A DNA stretch of 64,000 nt from Arion vulgaris. Its lineage: Eukaryota; Mollusca; Gastropoda; Stylommatophora; Arionidae. The stretch's first letter is position 1; each line of letters starts with the position of its first letter. Made by a program: the position numbers and the translations under genes. Positions 1 to 9,370 of this stretch are shown here, in pieces. The stretch spans positions 62,246,652-62,310,651 of the forward strand of contig CM036755.1 in NCBI GenBank assembly GCA_020796225.1, written 5' to 3'. Under the pieces are notes generated by a model. That model saw only the letters and a program-made list of their open reading frames with translations, was not told the DNA's origin and searched no databases.

Positions 1-829
1 TTTAAAATGGGCAAAATGCTGTTTTGGATTAATGGAAGCTAAAAGTGTCTGACATTTGTGTGTAAATAAACGATAGAACGTCATGTTCTTGTCAGGCGGC
101 TATGCCTGGCCGTGTAAGTAAACACAGTAAGTCAGTACATAGCAAGTTGCAGTTTAGCAATATATGGCATTGTCTTGAAGCGGTCAATACAAGATGTTAC
201 ACGTGACAACTTCTGAGTTTTACACGTGTCTCTTGTCTTTCAGTTCATACATCAAGTTCTTCATTTGTCATAGTCTGGGCAGATGAATAGAATTAATTTA
301 CTTAGCACGCATTTGCATAATCTTCTTCTTCTACTGTTTAATTCTTAGGAAAGACAAATCTATACATTTGAAATCAGAAGAGGTGGAGGGATGTCAGAAA
401 TAAATGAATACACAATAACCATCCTAAATGCTTTACGTCTCCACTCTGGATTGTGAGTCAGGTTTACTCCTCTAGCTTCTGCTTAACTCGTGAGGACATA
501 CAGGAACATAATGTCTCTAAGTACAACGTTTGATTGAAATCATTCGGATCAGAAAATCCAAGGAATGTTAATGTTCACAAGTTCTGCATAGAAAACATAT
601 TAGATGATTGTCAGAAGGTTTAAGCACAAGAAAGGCAGTCTTCGTTACAATGACACTTTAGCATGGAATCAGATTAGTCTCCTATGAAATCATGCGTATC
701 CAAAGTATATTTAGCTAGAATCAACCTTTATCCATGCATGTTTTCACAGTGCTCAATAAGTATGCTGCAGTAAGATTGAAACAGGATGGGCTAGAGACAT
801 TGGATTGAGTCCTGGGGGGCATCGTCTTG
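1..829. other. No gene recognised
   Basis: AT-rich unique sequence. I see no reading frame with family features, no tandem repeat and no match to other parts of the window. Confidence 0.5.
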
Positions 830-960
830 ACAAAGATCAGTTTATTTTGTGCCAGGGCATGCAGGTGTGAATGAAGTCGGGTATACGCTTCAGGTATGGC
901 CTAGACGACAAAGTCCAGTTGCAATGGACAGCTGAATTAAATTTTCCTTAGTGAGTGTCT
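830..960 (+). pseudogene. RNase H relic of a non-LTR element
   Basis: The bases around 855-880 (gtgccagggcatgcaggtgt) correspond to the P-G-H-A-G-V motif of LINE-encoded RNase H; similar motifs are at 46995 and 16330. Frames are broken within a few codons. It is followed by the repeat at 960-1165, which may be the end of the same element. Confidence 0.35.
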
Positions 961-1165
961 ATATCGATTCATCCTTAATGCGGTGAATCTACAACACTAA
1001 CAGACTGCTAAAACTTAAGTTGGAATGGTCTGACAAGAATCGCTATTCTGGCAGAAAAGAAGAATTGTAGACAACGAAGAACCGGTTCGTTTAGTCCATA
1101 TGCTGATGGAATCGAGCATATGGATTCAATTGTTCGACGTGCAGTGATGTGATCCGACGTCCAAA
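960..1165 (+). repeat. Dispersed repeat, 3' end of a non-LTR element
   Basis: It matches the reverse complement of about 30975-31195, including 'aatctacaacactaa', 'aagaattgtagac' and the end 'gttcgacgtgcagtgatg'. The better copy encodes RLQELKVRCGVARQERYAGR on the minus strand, so this is probably the C-terminus and 3' UTR of a LINE. Confidence 0.55.
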
Positions 1166-1167
1166 GC

Positions 1168-2060
1168 TAATTAAATAAACTATTAGATGATTTTGTGGTG
1201 TATTTTGACAAGAATTGAATGATAGTTCACACTATTCAGATGATTTTGTATTTTGTGACAAGAAAAGTATGATAGTCACAAATATATTAGAGATTTGTGG
1301 TAGTGTTTGTGACAAGAAAAGAATGTAGTTCACATATATTAGAGATTTGTGGATTGTGGAAAAAATGATGAGTCACAGGACAAATATATTGAGATTGAGT
1401 GATTTTACAGAAGAATGATAGTTCACAATATATTAGATATTTGTGTAGTGTTCTGTGACAAAATGAATGATAGTTAACAATATATTAGATGAGTTTGTGT
1501 AGTGAGATTGTGACAAGAAAGAATGATATTCAACAAATATTAAATGATTTGGGAAAGTTGTTAGTGCAAGAACAGAATGATAGTTAGCACAAATATTAAT
1601 ATTTTGAGAATGTTTGTCAACAGACGGAGTGTATTTATTGTATAGATTTTGGTAATGATTTGTACAAGAACAGAATGAATTCACAAAATATAATTAGATG
1701 ATTTGTGGTAGTGTTGGACCAAGAACAGAATATGAGTTCACCACTATTAGATAATTTGTATGTTTGGACAAGAATCAGAATGCTAGTTCAACATATATTA
1801 GATGATTTGTAGTGATTTGCAAGAACAGAATGATGAGTTCACACCAACATATTAGATGATGGTAGTGATTGCGACAAGATAGAATGATAGTTCCCAATAA
1901 GTATTAGATGATTTGTGGTAGTGATTGTGACAGAATGAAATTAGTTCTCACAATATATTAGATGATTTGGTGTGTAGTTGTGACAAAACAGAATGATAGA
2001 TTCACAAACATATTAAGTGAATTGTGTAGTAAAATGTTTTGGAAGATAATGAATGATAGT
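1168..2060. repeat. Degenerate minisatellite, unit about 50-53 bp
   Basis: About 17 imperfect units of the type 'tattagatgatttgtggtag' followed by 'tgtgacaagaacagaatgat' and 'agttcacaa'. Neighbouring units differ mainly by one- to three-base losses rather than substitutions, which is unusual for natural drift and typical of uncorrected long-read consensus. Confidence 0.75.
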
Positions 2061-2384
2061 TGCTAATGGGAAAAATATCCGTAGTACATTATTTTCATCA
2101 AACAGTCTGCGTCTTTGTTACGAGAAGTTTCAAACAAGTGTAAAACTTCCTATCTAGAAGCCTTGCAGTTATTCCAACACGATCTAATGCACATCATTTG
2201 TATCATAGAAGAAACAATGACCATAGCAGTAAATTGTAAGGATGTCATTTACGTATTGTTTTAAACAATATATTAAATCAAATTATGTACTTATTTGCTT
2301 AATAACAAGGTTGGGAAACAGAATTAAATGTTAGAGTTATTAGACGGTATTTGATGATAGTGTTGTATCTGATGATAAATACTT

Positions 2385-2455
2385 TCATCCTAGAATCTTT
2401 GGCAGCCAAAATCGATGACAGGCTGGAGTCGCTGCCGTTGGACCATTCATTGAAG
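2385..2455 (-). CDS. Possible exon 6 (C-terminus) of Dpy-30 motif gene
   Basis: A good acceptor (gtttttattttaag) precedes 71 bases. Exon 5 ends in phase 1; joined to it, this exon encodes T-S-M-N-G-P-T-A-A-T-P-A-C-H-R-F-W-L-P-K and I-L-G, then TGA. A different frame of the same stretch is also open (E-W-S-N-G-S-D-S-S-L-S-S-I-L), so coding is not proved. It lies between the degenerate minisatellite and an AATC microsatellite and is not repeated elsewhere here. No clear AATAAA follows within 300 bases on this strand. The true last exon could lie outside the window. Confidence 0.33.
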
Positions 2456-2593
2456 CTTAAAATAAAAACACAAAATTATTTACCATCTTAATTAGATTAG
2501 AATCTCACTAGTCTGAGTTCAGTGGCGCATGACGATTTCACATGTTGGAAAATGGATCTATGGTTACTACGAAATTACATATGGTATGGTCCT

Positions 2594-2595
<2 letters not shown>

Positions 2596-2676
<81 letters not shown>
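2596..2676. repeat. (AATC)n microsatellite
   Basis: About 20 perfect tetranucleotide units. Shorter AATC runs at 25334-25374, 38880-38905 and 60240-60268 suggest the motif is a common LINE or SINE tail here. Confidence 0.95.
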
Positions 2677-2849
2677 TGATGTACAGAATATAAAGTTACG
2701 AGTAATATTGATGATCACAAATGAGTTTAAAATGCACAAGAAATGGCGGTCCCTTCTTAGTTACTTAACTGACACTTTAGCACTTCTGGAAGCCCATAGC
2801 TGCTCAGTCCAGCATCGTACAGCGTCCCAATAATCCAGTTTAAGTTAGT

Positions 2850-3092
2850 TAATTGCATATCCTTTAACAGGACTTTGCGAATCAACCCCAGCTTTTAACG
2901 CTGTTCGTGATTTTTCTAGGCATTATTACGTTCAGTAGTTTGCCATTGCTTTCTGAACGGGTGGTGCCATCGTCTTTTGTAAAATCCACGCGAAACAATT
3001 TGCAACCAAACTGTCCACAATGTGATTCAAACTCAGAACGTCGGGATTAATAAAACGAGTCACTATCCCCTAGGCCATAGACGCCACCATAA
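2850..3092 (-). repeat. SINE-5 copy (tRNA-derived)
   Basis: On the minus strand the head reads tggcctaggggatagtgact (A-box-like) and 'tttgaatcac' (B-box-like). The tail contains 'cctgttaaaggatatgc'. Related copies are at 27352-27466, 37560-37632 and 52252-52482. Confidence 0.6.
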
Positions 3093-3129
3093 TCCAGTTT
3101 AATATTCATTAATTAATCTTTTTTTCTCA

Positions 3130-3350
3130 TATTCTTTTCTGACTGTACCACTATCGACACCCATCACTCTCAATCTGGTCAGTGACTGGGATTCACAACC
3201 CTAAAACTCTCTATGTTGGGAATGCGTTAAGAATGTCATTTCGGTCCATTGCAGTTCCTTCTGATAGTGTAGCAATGCTAGTCAATTTATCAGCTTGTTT
3301 ATTACCATTAACTCCTGCCTGTCCATGGACGAAAATGAAGGTACGATTTC
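3130..3350 (-). pseudogene. RNase H relic of a non-LTR element
   Basis: The minus strand reads FVHGQAGVNGNKQADKLTSI, matching the consensus P-G-H-A-G-V-x-G-N-E-x-A-D-x-L-A with key residues already mutated (P to H, H to Q, E to K). The same region survives better at 16204-16488. Confidence 0.6.
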
Positions 3351-3351
3351 A

Positions 3352-3845
3352 GCTGCAGTGCACGAACTCCGTAGCATAGGCGAGGGTCCCAGATGTAATT
3401 TTGAATTGGGTGTAGATATTTTTGTTGGACTTATTTTTAATTGTTTCTAATGAATTTTTCCAGGGCAGCTGCTTTCCAGCCTGCTCTTCTGATTTTGAAC
3501 AGCCAAGGTTCTTTTACGTGCTCAAATTGAACACAGGACCTACGTTTTACCGTCCGTCTCCGATATGACTAGGAACTTGATCTCACCTTCATTGAGATCA
3601 GGATCTCTGGAAAAATATCCTGATGGCTCCACGAGGGAGCGAACCTAGTACCTTTGGCATGATAGACGAGCATCTAACCTCTACGCCACAGAGGCCTGAT
3701 AGACGAGCATCTAACCTCTACACCACAGAGGCCTGATAGACGAGCATCTAACCTCTACACCACAGAGGCCTGATAGACGAGCATCTAACCTCTACACCAC
3801 AGAGGCCTGATAGACGAGCATCTAACCTCTACGGCACAGAGACTC
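3352..3845 (-). repeat. SINE-6 copy with amplified tRNA-like head
   Basis: On the minus strand the head runs gcctctgtggcgtagaggtt (A box) to 'aggttcgctccc' (B box), followed by a body shared with 54890-55235 ('acacaggacctacgtttta' on the plus strand) and with a fragment at 59930-60015. It ends at the block 'gcacgaactccgtagc', also found in SINE-2. The A-box half is repeated five times (3661-3843). Confidence 0.72.
3661..3843. repeat. 37-bp tandem repeat, five units, in a SINE head
   Basis: Units start at 3661, 3698, 3735, 3772 and 3809 ('gatagacgagcatctaacct' plus 17 bases). Each holds the A-box half of the SINE-6 head. Only the copy nearest the SINE body keeps the B box. Confidence 0.92.
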
Positions 3846-4070
3846 CCGTAGAGAAATTGAATTTTCCATCGTAAAAGATACATCCCTGTGTTGAAAACTG
3901 CATTTAAAAAAAGACAAGATGAGGGTGGCTAATCAAGAGAAGTCAAGTGGTGGGCCAACATCAAGACAAGAACAAACAGGACTAGAGATAGAAAGTTGTA
4001 AGCTGTCAGCATGCATGGGGAGATGATGAGAGAAAGAATAATGCATTTTCTCCGAGACATTTAGCATATT
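3846..4070 (+). other. Possible LINE-tail debris
   Basis: Plus-strand frames give K-W-W-A-N-I-K-T-R-T-N-R-T-R-D, vaguely like a LINE C-terminus, but they are too broken to assign. Otherwise nothing is seen. Confidence 0.25.
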
Positions 4071-4078
4071 GTCAAACT

Positions 4079-4242
4079 CAGTGGCGGTGCGTGCTCATTT
4101 TGTTGGTTGGGTCAGACACAAATTTCGGAAAATCATGGTTTTAGGTTAGGTTATAATTTAATCTATAAAATAATAAATACACGTTACACATTATTTTTGG
4201 TGGGGCCCGGCCCCACTGGCCCTTAATGACGAGCCACCACTG
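4079..4242. mobile_element. hAT-type MITE, 164 bp
   Basis: The termini CAGTGGCGGTGCGT and, reversed from the right end, CAGTGGTGGCTCGT match at 11 of 14 positions. It is flanked by a perfect 8-bp target duplication gtcaaact (4071-4078 and 4243-4250), the hAT signature. There is no coding capacity. Confidence 0.85.
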
Positions 4243-4261
4243 GTCAAACTATTAGTATTAT

Positions 4262-4395
4262 TTCGAGCGATATTAATTCAGACGTAATCATGGCGCCTAA
4301 TATGGCGCATCTGACTGATTTTTACGTGAAGTTATGCTTTCCTTATCGTTAGTGTCCCTCGCCATTTAGGCGAGCTTTACTTCGACTTCAGTTGT
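4262..4395 (-). repeat. Dispersed repeat (family P)
   Basis: The minus strand matches 13490-13640 and 26690-26850 through 'aaaaatcagtcagatgcgcc' and 'ggcgagggacact'. It is probably a LINE 3' region; the family is unknown. Confidence 0.5.
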
Positions 4396-4503
4396 AGTTG
4401 TAATTTAGATCCGCAAGTAAAGGATCAGGGTTTTCTGTAGTCCAATTGCGTACCGTCTGATGCCGAGAACTTTTAGGCCCAAATTGGTCTCGAACAAAAT
4501 ATA

Positions 4504-4926
4504 CAGGGTGTTTGTAAAGTCTCACAACACTTAATATGTAGAACAAATGTAAAAAAACAAAGTACATGTCGTCATCAAAAAATGTCTTCCATAGTCAATT
4601 TGGGTGCAGTATGCAGTGAATGACTGTTGTCTGCTGGGGTAATTCTTTTCACTCAAACCATGATGGTGTTTTTAACTGAAGAAAGAATATTTGACAATAT
4701 GAACAAACGTGTGCATACATATCTTGAAGCCCGTGGTGGATATTTCCAACATCTGATATAATGAACATTTCATTTGTTCTTTCTAGTTTACCAAGAAGAA
4801 CAATAGACCATAGCAGTAACTATTGTGATTAATTTCACTGCTTTGTTTTAGCACATTTCTGATGACGTCATTACTTCATTTTTTTTTTCATGCTGACCTA
4901 CATATGAAGTGTTGTGAAACACCCTG
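4504..4926 (+). mobile_element. Tc1/mariner-like deletion derivative, 423 bp
   Basis: Inverted termini cagggtgttt...ctcacaacactt (left) and, reversed from the right, cagggtgtttcacaacactt are flanked by TA on both sides (4502-4503, 4927-4928). Inside, the plus strand reads MNKRVHTYLEARGGYFQHLI then stop (from about 4699), like the last codons of an IS630/Tc1-superfamily transposase (R-x-x-x-x-I/L-x-x-x-G-G-x-F-x-H-L). The rest of the gene is deleted. Confidence 0.72.
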
Positions 4927-5003
4927 TATTTCCAAGGCGCGTAGTCCCTAGTAAAATTATTTTGACAAAAACTGCTAGTTGAATAGGAAGGTCACCAACT
5001 TAC

Positions 5004-8000
5004 TCTGTGCACTAGAAATGCTGATTGGTTGAGACCGAATCTCTCCCAGGACTGGATGTCGGCATACAAGTATTCGGGGACCAATCAGGACCCACTCACA
5101 GTCTACAGGAGTAAACACAGGAGATTGGTCTGGAACAACCTGCTCGCTTTGAGATAACGAAATTCCATGTAGATCTGTAGTTTCGGCAGCAGACGCCTTA
5201 TCATACATGTCTTGTGCAGAGGTGGATCCTTTGGATTCAACAGAAGTATCAGTATCACCATATCCAGCTTTTTTCTTCTTGCGATCTGCGGATTGGGCCT
5301 TTGATTTCTTCATTTTTTTGGATACATCAATGCTCTCTTTTTCAAGTGTTTCTGTTGAGCTAGTGCTGTCAGCGAAAGATCTTGATCTTTCATTTTGTAA
5401 ACGCTGCAACGAGTCTTCATAATCGTCTTCCTCTTCATGTGATGCACCCTGACTTTGCATCTTGATGCGTTTTTTCCTCTTTTTTCTGTTCAGTTTCATC
5501 ACCATCTATAATTTTAGATTTTTTTTTGCGTGTCTGTTCAGTCTCTGCTATAGAAAATTGCCGTGAGCGAAAATATTCCATGTCATCGTCTTCCTTCGTT
5601 TCTTTAAATAAAGATTGTCTTCTACTAGTCGGTTTTTTCCCTTTTCCGGGGGACCTGAACTTAATCCCATCTTGCAAATCATCATCATTATCATTTTCCA
5701 TCGATTCATCAGTAACAATAGCTGCAGACTTTATACTTGATACTCTATGTATAACGGTCGGTTTGGAATCTTTAGTCGACACTGAAGGCTTAGAGTCTTT
5801 AGTCGACACTAAAAGCTTAGAGTCTTTAGTCGACACTAAAAGCTTAGAGTCTTTAGCTGAAAGCGAAGGCTTGGAGCCTTTAGCTGAAACCGAAGGCTTG
5901 GAGCCTTTAGTTGAAAGTGTATATTTCAAATCGTCACTTGTAAGTGAAGGTCTTGACTCTCGACCAAAGATGTCATGCTGGGATAATTTGCTGAATAGTC
6001 CACTTTCTGACATCATAAGTATTTTTTCGTCATCTTCACGTACGTCTTTGAAAGCTTGTTTTTTAACGCGTTGTTTTGGTTTTTTTTTACTCTTAACTTC
6101 AGATTTCTCAGAAGACTCGAAGGAATCGGTGCTCCTGAGTTGAATTTCGTCCGACAGTGGTGTAGGTGTAGGTGTAGGTGTAGGTGTAGGTGTAGTATAG
6201 TCTTGGCCACTCACTTCTTCTTCTTCAACAAATGTTGATACTATTTCTGCACTTGATTTTTTTTCAATCTTTTGTTTTTTTCTCAATTTCCTCTGCAAGT
6301 TTCTTTCAGCTTCCTGTTGACCGTCATCTCGCTCGACAATGCTATCCCTTTGTCTTTGTCTTTCTAAAATTAATGCGCTGATATCTTGTGCCAAAGAAGC
6401 TCTCTGTTTGGCCGCGGGACTTTCGTCTTTAGTTAGGCCAGTTTTCAAGCCTGGTGCTTTGAGGCGGCGTTTACCTTTCTTTGGAGTATCGCTTTCCTCT
6501 GAAAAGTCCATTGATTGTTCAGTCTGAGGTTCAGAAATATACTCTTGTTTATCACTGTCATAGACTTTCTTGTCAGTATCATAATCTTGACTGGCATTGT
6601 CAAGATCACTCGTCCGATCAGTCTCATCTGACGCTCTAGTCGTTGCAACAGATATCCGTTGAACAATTTTTTTGGCTTTTTTTTAGTAGATACAGTGTCA
6701 AGGTCTTCTTTGTCTTTGTCTTTTTCTTTCTCCTTTTCTTTTTCTTTGTCTTTGACTTTGTTAGTTTTACGTACCTCTATTTCTTGTTCATATTCGTTCT
6801 TTCTATCGCCTTCTTCATCCTTTGTAATATCTGCTGGAGATTTACTATCAATTATTTTTTTCTTCTTTTGCTTTTCTTTTTTCTTCGTCAATATTTCTTC
6901 CTCAGTTTCCTCAACTTCCTCTGACTCAGGTTCCTTTTCACCACGACTTGCAACTTTACCTGAAGATACTTTTCTGAGAGACTCAATATCAGATTCATCG
7001 ATGGATTTCGCTTCTTCTTCTTTAGTAGGCTTTTAGGTTTTTCTGTGTCCTAAGTTCTTCGGTAGAGCCATCACGTTTGTCTTGTATTTTGCTCCCTATT
7101 TCAAATTCAGACTCAGTCTTTTCTGTTTCCTGATCATATTTCTCCATATCTTGTACATCTTCTGTGTCATCTTCTCTTCCTGCTTTTTTGGTAAATTTTT
7201 AAATTTTTCTTTGTCCACGTCCACCAGTAGCACCAGTAGCACCAGTAGCACCATAGCACCAGAGCATCAGTAGCACCAGTAGCACCAGCAGCACCAGTAG
7301 CACCAGTAGCACCAGCCTGTTTGTCTTCTATTTTGCTCGCTACTTCATATTCAGATTCCGTCTCTTCTGTTGTTTCCTTTTCATATTCCTCCATATCTTG
7401 TACATCTTCCTCCGTCTCATCTTCTCCTCCTGCTTGTTTGGTAAGCTTTTTAAATTTTTTCTTTGTCCCAGCGCGTTTGCCTTTTTTTTTGCGCACTACT
7501 CCAATTTCATGCTCCGACTCTGCTGCGTCGGGATCAGATTCCTCCGTATCTTGTACCTCTTCCGTCTCCTCTTCAACAGTAGAACCCTCTTGTGTATCTG
7601 TTTCATATTCATCATCAGCGTACATCAAATTCTCCCGGCTATCAGCTCCCTCTGATGACTCATATTTATCATCTTGTTGTTGATCTCCAGTCTTGGTCTT
7701 ATGTTTTTTAGCTTTTATTTTTTTACTTATTTCTTTTGCATGTGGAGGTTCATATTTCTTCGTTAGTTCTCTTTGTGAACGACTACCCACTATCTCCCGA
7801 GTACCAGCTGTCTCCTGAGTACGAACTTTCTCAGGGGTAACATCTATTTCACCAGAACCAACTATCTTGGCTGTACTCTCAACGGGGCTTACTTCTTCCA
7901 TCCCAGGTTCATGTAATTTGCCTTTCTTTGCTTTTCCTTTTTTTTTAATTTCCTTTTTCCGAGAAGCAAACGTTTTCTCGCTCGCGCTTTCACTCAGTGT

Positions 8001-8513
8001 TCCTCCTTTTTCACTCAGTATTGCTCCTTTTTCACTCACTGTTCCTCTTTCACTTACCGTTCCTTTTTCACTTTTACGTAAGGCTCTCCTTTTCCTCTCT
8101 GATTCTTTCTCGTCGCTAAGTAAATGTGAACCAGAAGGTCTACTTCCTGTTTCACTACGACTTGTTTGTGTACTAGGACTTCGTTCCATTAGTACATCAT
8201 CATCACTGCCACGCACCAGACTATCCTTACGGTAAGAAATAACACTATGTGGTTCAGATCCTGATCCCGTTATTTTTCGTCCTGAAGAATATTGTGTTCG
8301 GTATGTCTCATCAACAGAAGCACTACTAAAAGTAGTGTCCAGCGGTGGTGATTCTATCTCTCTCTGAATCGCCATATGGTCGGACAGCAAATGGCGAACA
8401 TCCTGCTTATCGGTAACACTTTCTGACCGATATAACCGTTTTTTACGTGCACCGCCGTGTCTTGGAGTAATAGCAGACAAAGCAGGTTCGCTTTCCAAGT
8501 TTGAAATTATTCG
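5004..8513 (-). CDS. Exon 5: giant charged, repetitive exon of Dpy-30 motif gene
   Basis: The 3,510-base exon runs from acceptor acttttggcag to donor A|GTAAGT and codes for about 1,170 residues (about residue 93 on). It opens RIISNLESEPALSAITPRH, then becomes Lys/Glu/Ser/Asp-rich and probably disordered. Internal repeats: S-E-K-G-T/A-x-L/V units (about 7983-8065); a block of about 55 codons present twice (about 7318-7500 and 7085-7212, shared V-Q-D-M-E-x-Y); Gly-Ala-Thr triplets between them (about 7215-7315); KEK/KDK runs (about 6715-6760); a Pro-Thr dipeptide run (6159-6196); and a 9-residue S-K-P-S-V-S-T-K-D repeat (about 5755-5915). The frame shifts at about 7262 and 7245, 7200, 7040, 6675 and 5478, each at an A-run or short repeat. 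I read these as assembly indels or slippage, because all segments keep the same unusual composition. No domain was recognised after residue 110. Confidence 0.75.
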
Positions 8514-8594
8514 CTGCCAAAAGTTGTTAAAAATTATTATATTAATTGTTATAATTTATTTTTGTATTTATACATACATTTATAAAAGATAAAT
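8514..8594 (-). other. Intron 4, acceptor end
   Basis: AT-rich stretch ending in the acceptor of exon 5. Nothing else is seen. Confidence 0.5.
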
Positions 8595-8925
8595 TTAAAT
8601 CTTCTTCAGCGATCTCTGGTGATGCGCTTAGTTTACTGTGGACCATACACTGGGCAGTCAGCTTCAAGTCTGTCAGGTTTCCTTCTTCAGCGTTCTCTCA
8701 GGTCATCATGCTTTAGCTTTGCTGTGGACCATACACTGGGCAGTCAGCTTCAGGTCTGTCAGTGTTTCCTCCAAAGCTTATTTTTTAGATCCAACTTGTG
8801 TGTGGCCACATGTTTGCTTCTCAGCTCAAGCAGGAGAGGACAGTCTTGCAGGACATGTTCCCGTGTCTGTTCCACCTGTTGACACTAGCAGAGAGCTGTT
8901 TGACTTAATCCTATATATATATATT
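8595..8925 (-). pseudogene. C-terminal Cys-rich tail of a RNase H-type LINE
   Basis: It matches 46500-46670 and 47045-47335. The minus strand gives E-H-V-L-Q-D-C-P-L-L and L-R-S-K-H-V-A-T-H-K, the usual end of LINEs with RNase H. A 60-bp internal duplication ('accatacactgggcagtcag' at 8643 and 8728) disrupts it. Confidence 0.6.
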
Positions 8926-9000
8926 TGCACACGCAGGCAGGCAGGCACGTACGCACCGACACATTTATATATTTGTTTATATAAAAGGGGTTAACGGTGA

Positions 9001-9112
9001 AAGGTTAACGTCATAGCGCCGGGTTTTCCCATATGGCTCTATCTCTTTCGGTAGAAATGGTACCCATCTGCCAAGAGTATTACACAAAGCACGAACTCCG
9101 TAGCTCCAACAA
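9001..9112 (-). repeat. SINE-2 3' fragment
   Basis: Shares 'gggttttcccatatggctc' and 'agcacgaactccgtagctcc' with the copies at 32405-32645 and 44936-45178. The tRNA-like head is absent. Confidence 0.7.
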
Positions 9113-9149
9113 TGCATATATATTTATATATTTCTTACATTTAACAAGG

Positions 9150-9362
9150 CAGCGGACAAGTATATATGGAGTTTTGAATTCAAATGTTACAGAATAGTCC
9201 TTATACTATGGACAGAAAAGAGAACAAATAGATCTATTCAAAATGAACTCAAAATCTATGAAAACTGGCTGAGGCTACAAATAAGAATGAGACAATTAAA
9301 GTATTTTGGACATATAAAAAGAAACGATGTGTTGGAAAAGTCCATTATGGACTGAGGCATCT
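9150..9362 (+). pseudogene. LINE RT C-terminal region, left part (split by hAT)
   Basis: Plus-strand codons give LWTEKRTNRSIQNELKIYEN and Q-L-K-Y-F-G-H-I-K-R-N-D-V-L-E-K, the conserved tail of an RTE/CR1-like reverse transcriptase (known pattern W-T-x-R-R-T-N and F-G-H-x-x-R). The frame stops at 9371 where the hAT element was inserted and resumes at 12767. Confidence 0.7.
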
Positions 9363-9370
9363 GACAAAGA

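Noticed and set aside
3661..3843. CRISPR-like regular repeats (also 14150, 18000, 41025, 60385)
   Set aside because: Units are directly adjacent with no unique spacers, and the window is eukaryotic.
6643..7036. Phe-rich plus-strand frames resembling membrane helices
   Set aside because: Complement of the KEK/KDK coding run in exon 5.
5526..8235. Plus-strand Ser/Leu/Phe-rich frames over exon 5
   Set aside because: Complement of the Lys/Glu/Ser-rich exon; no splice or motif support.
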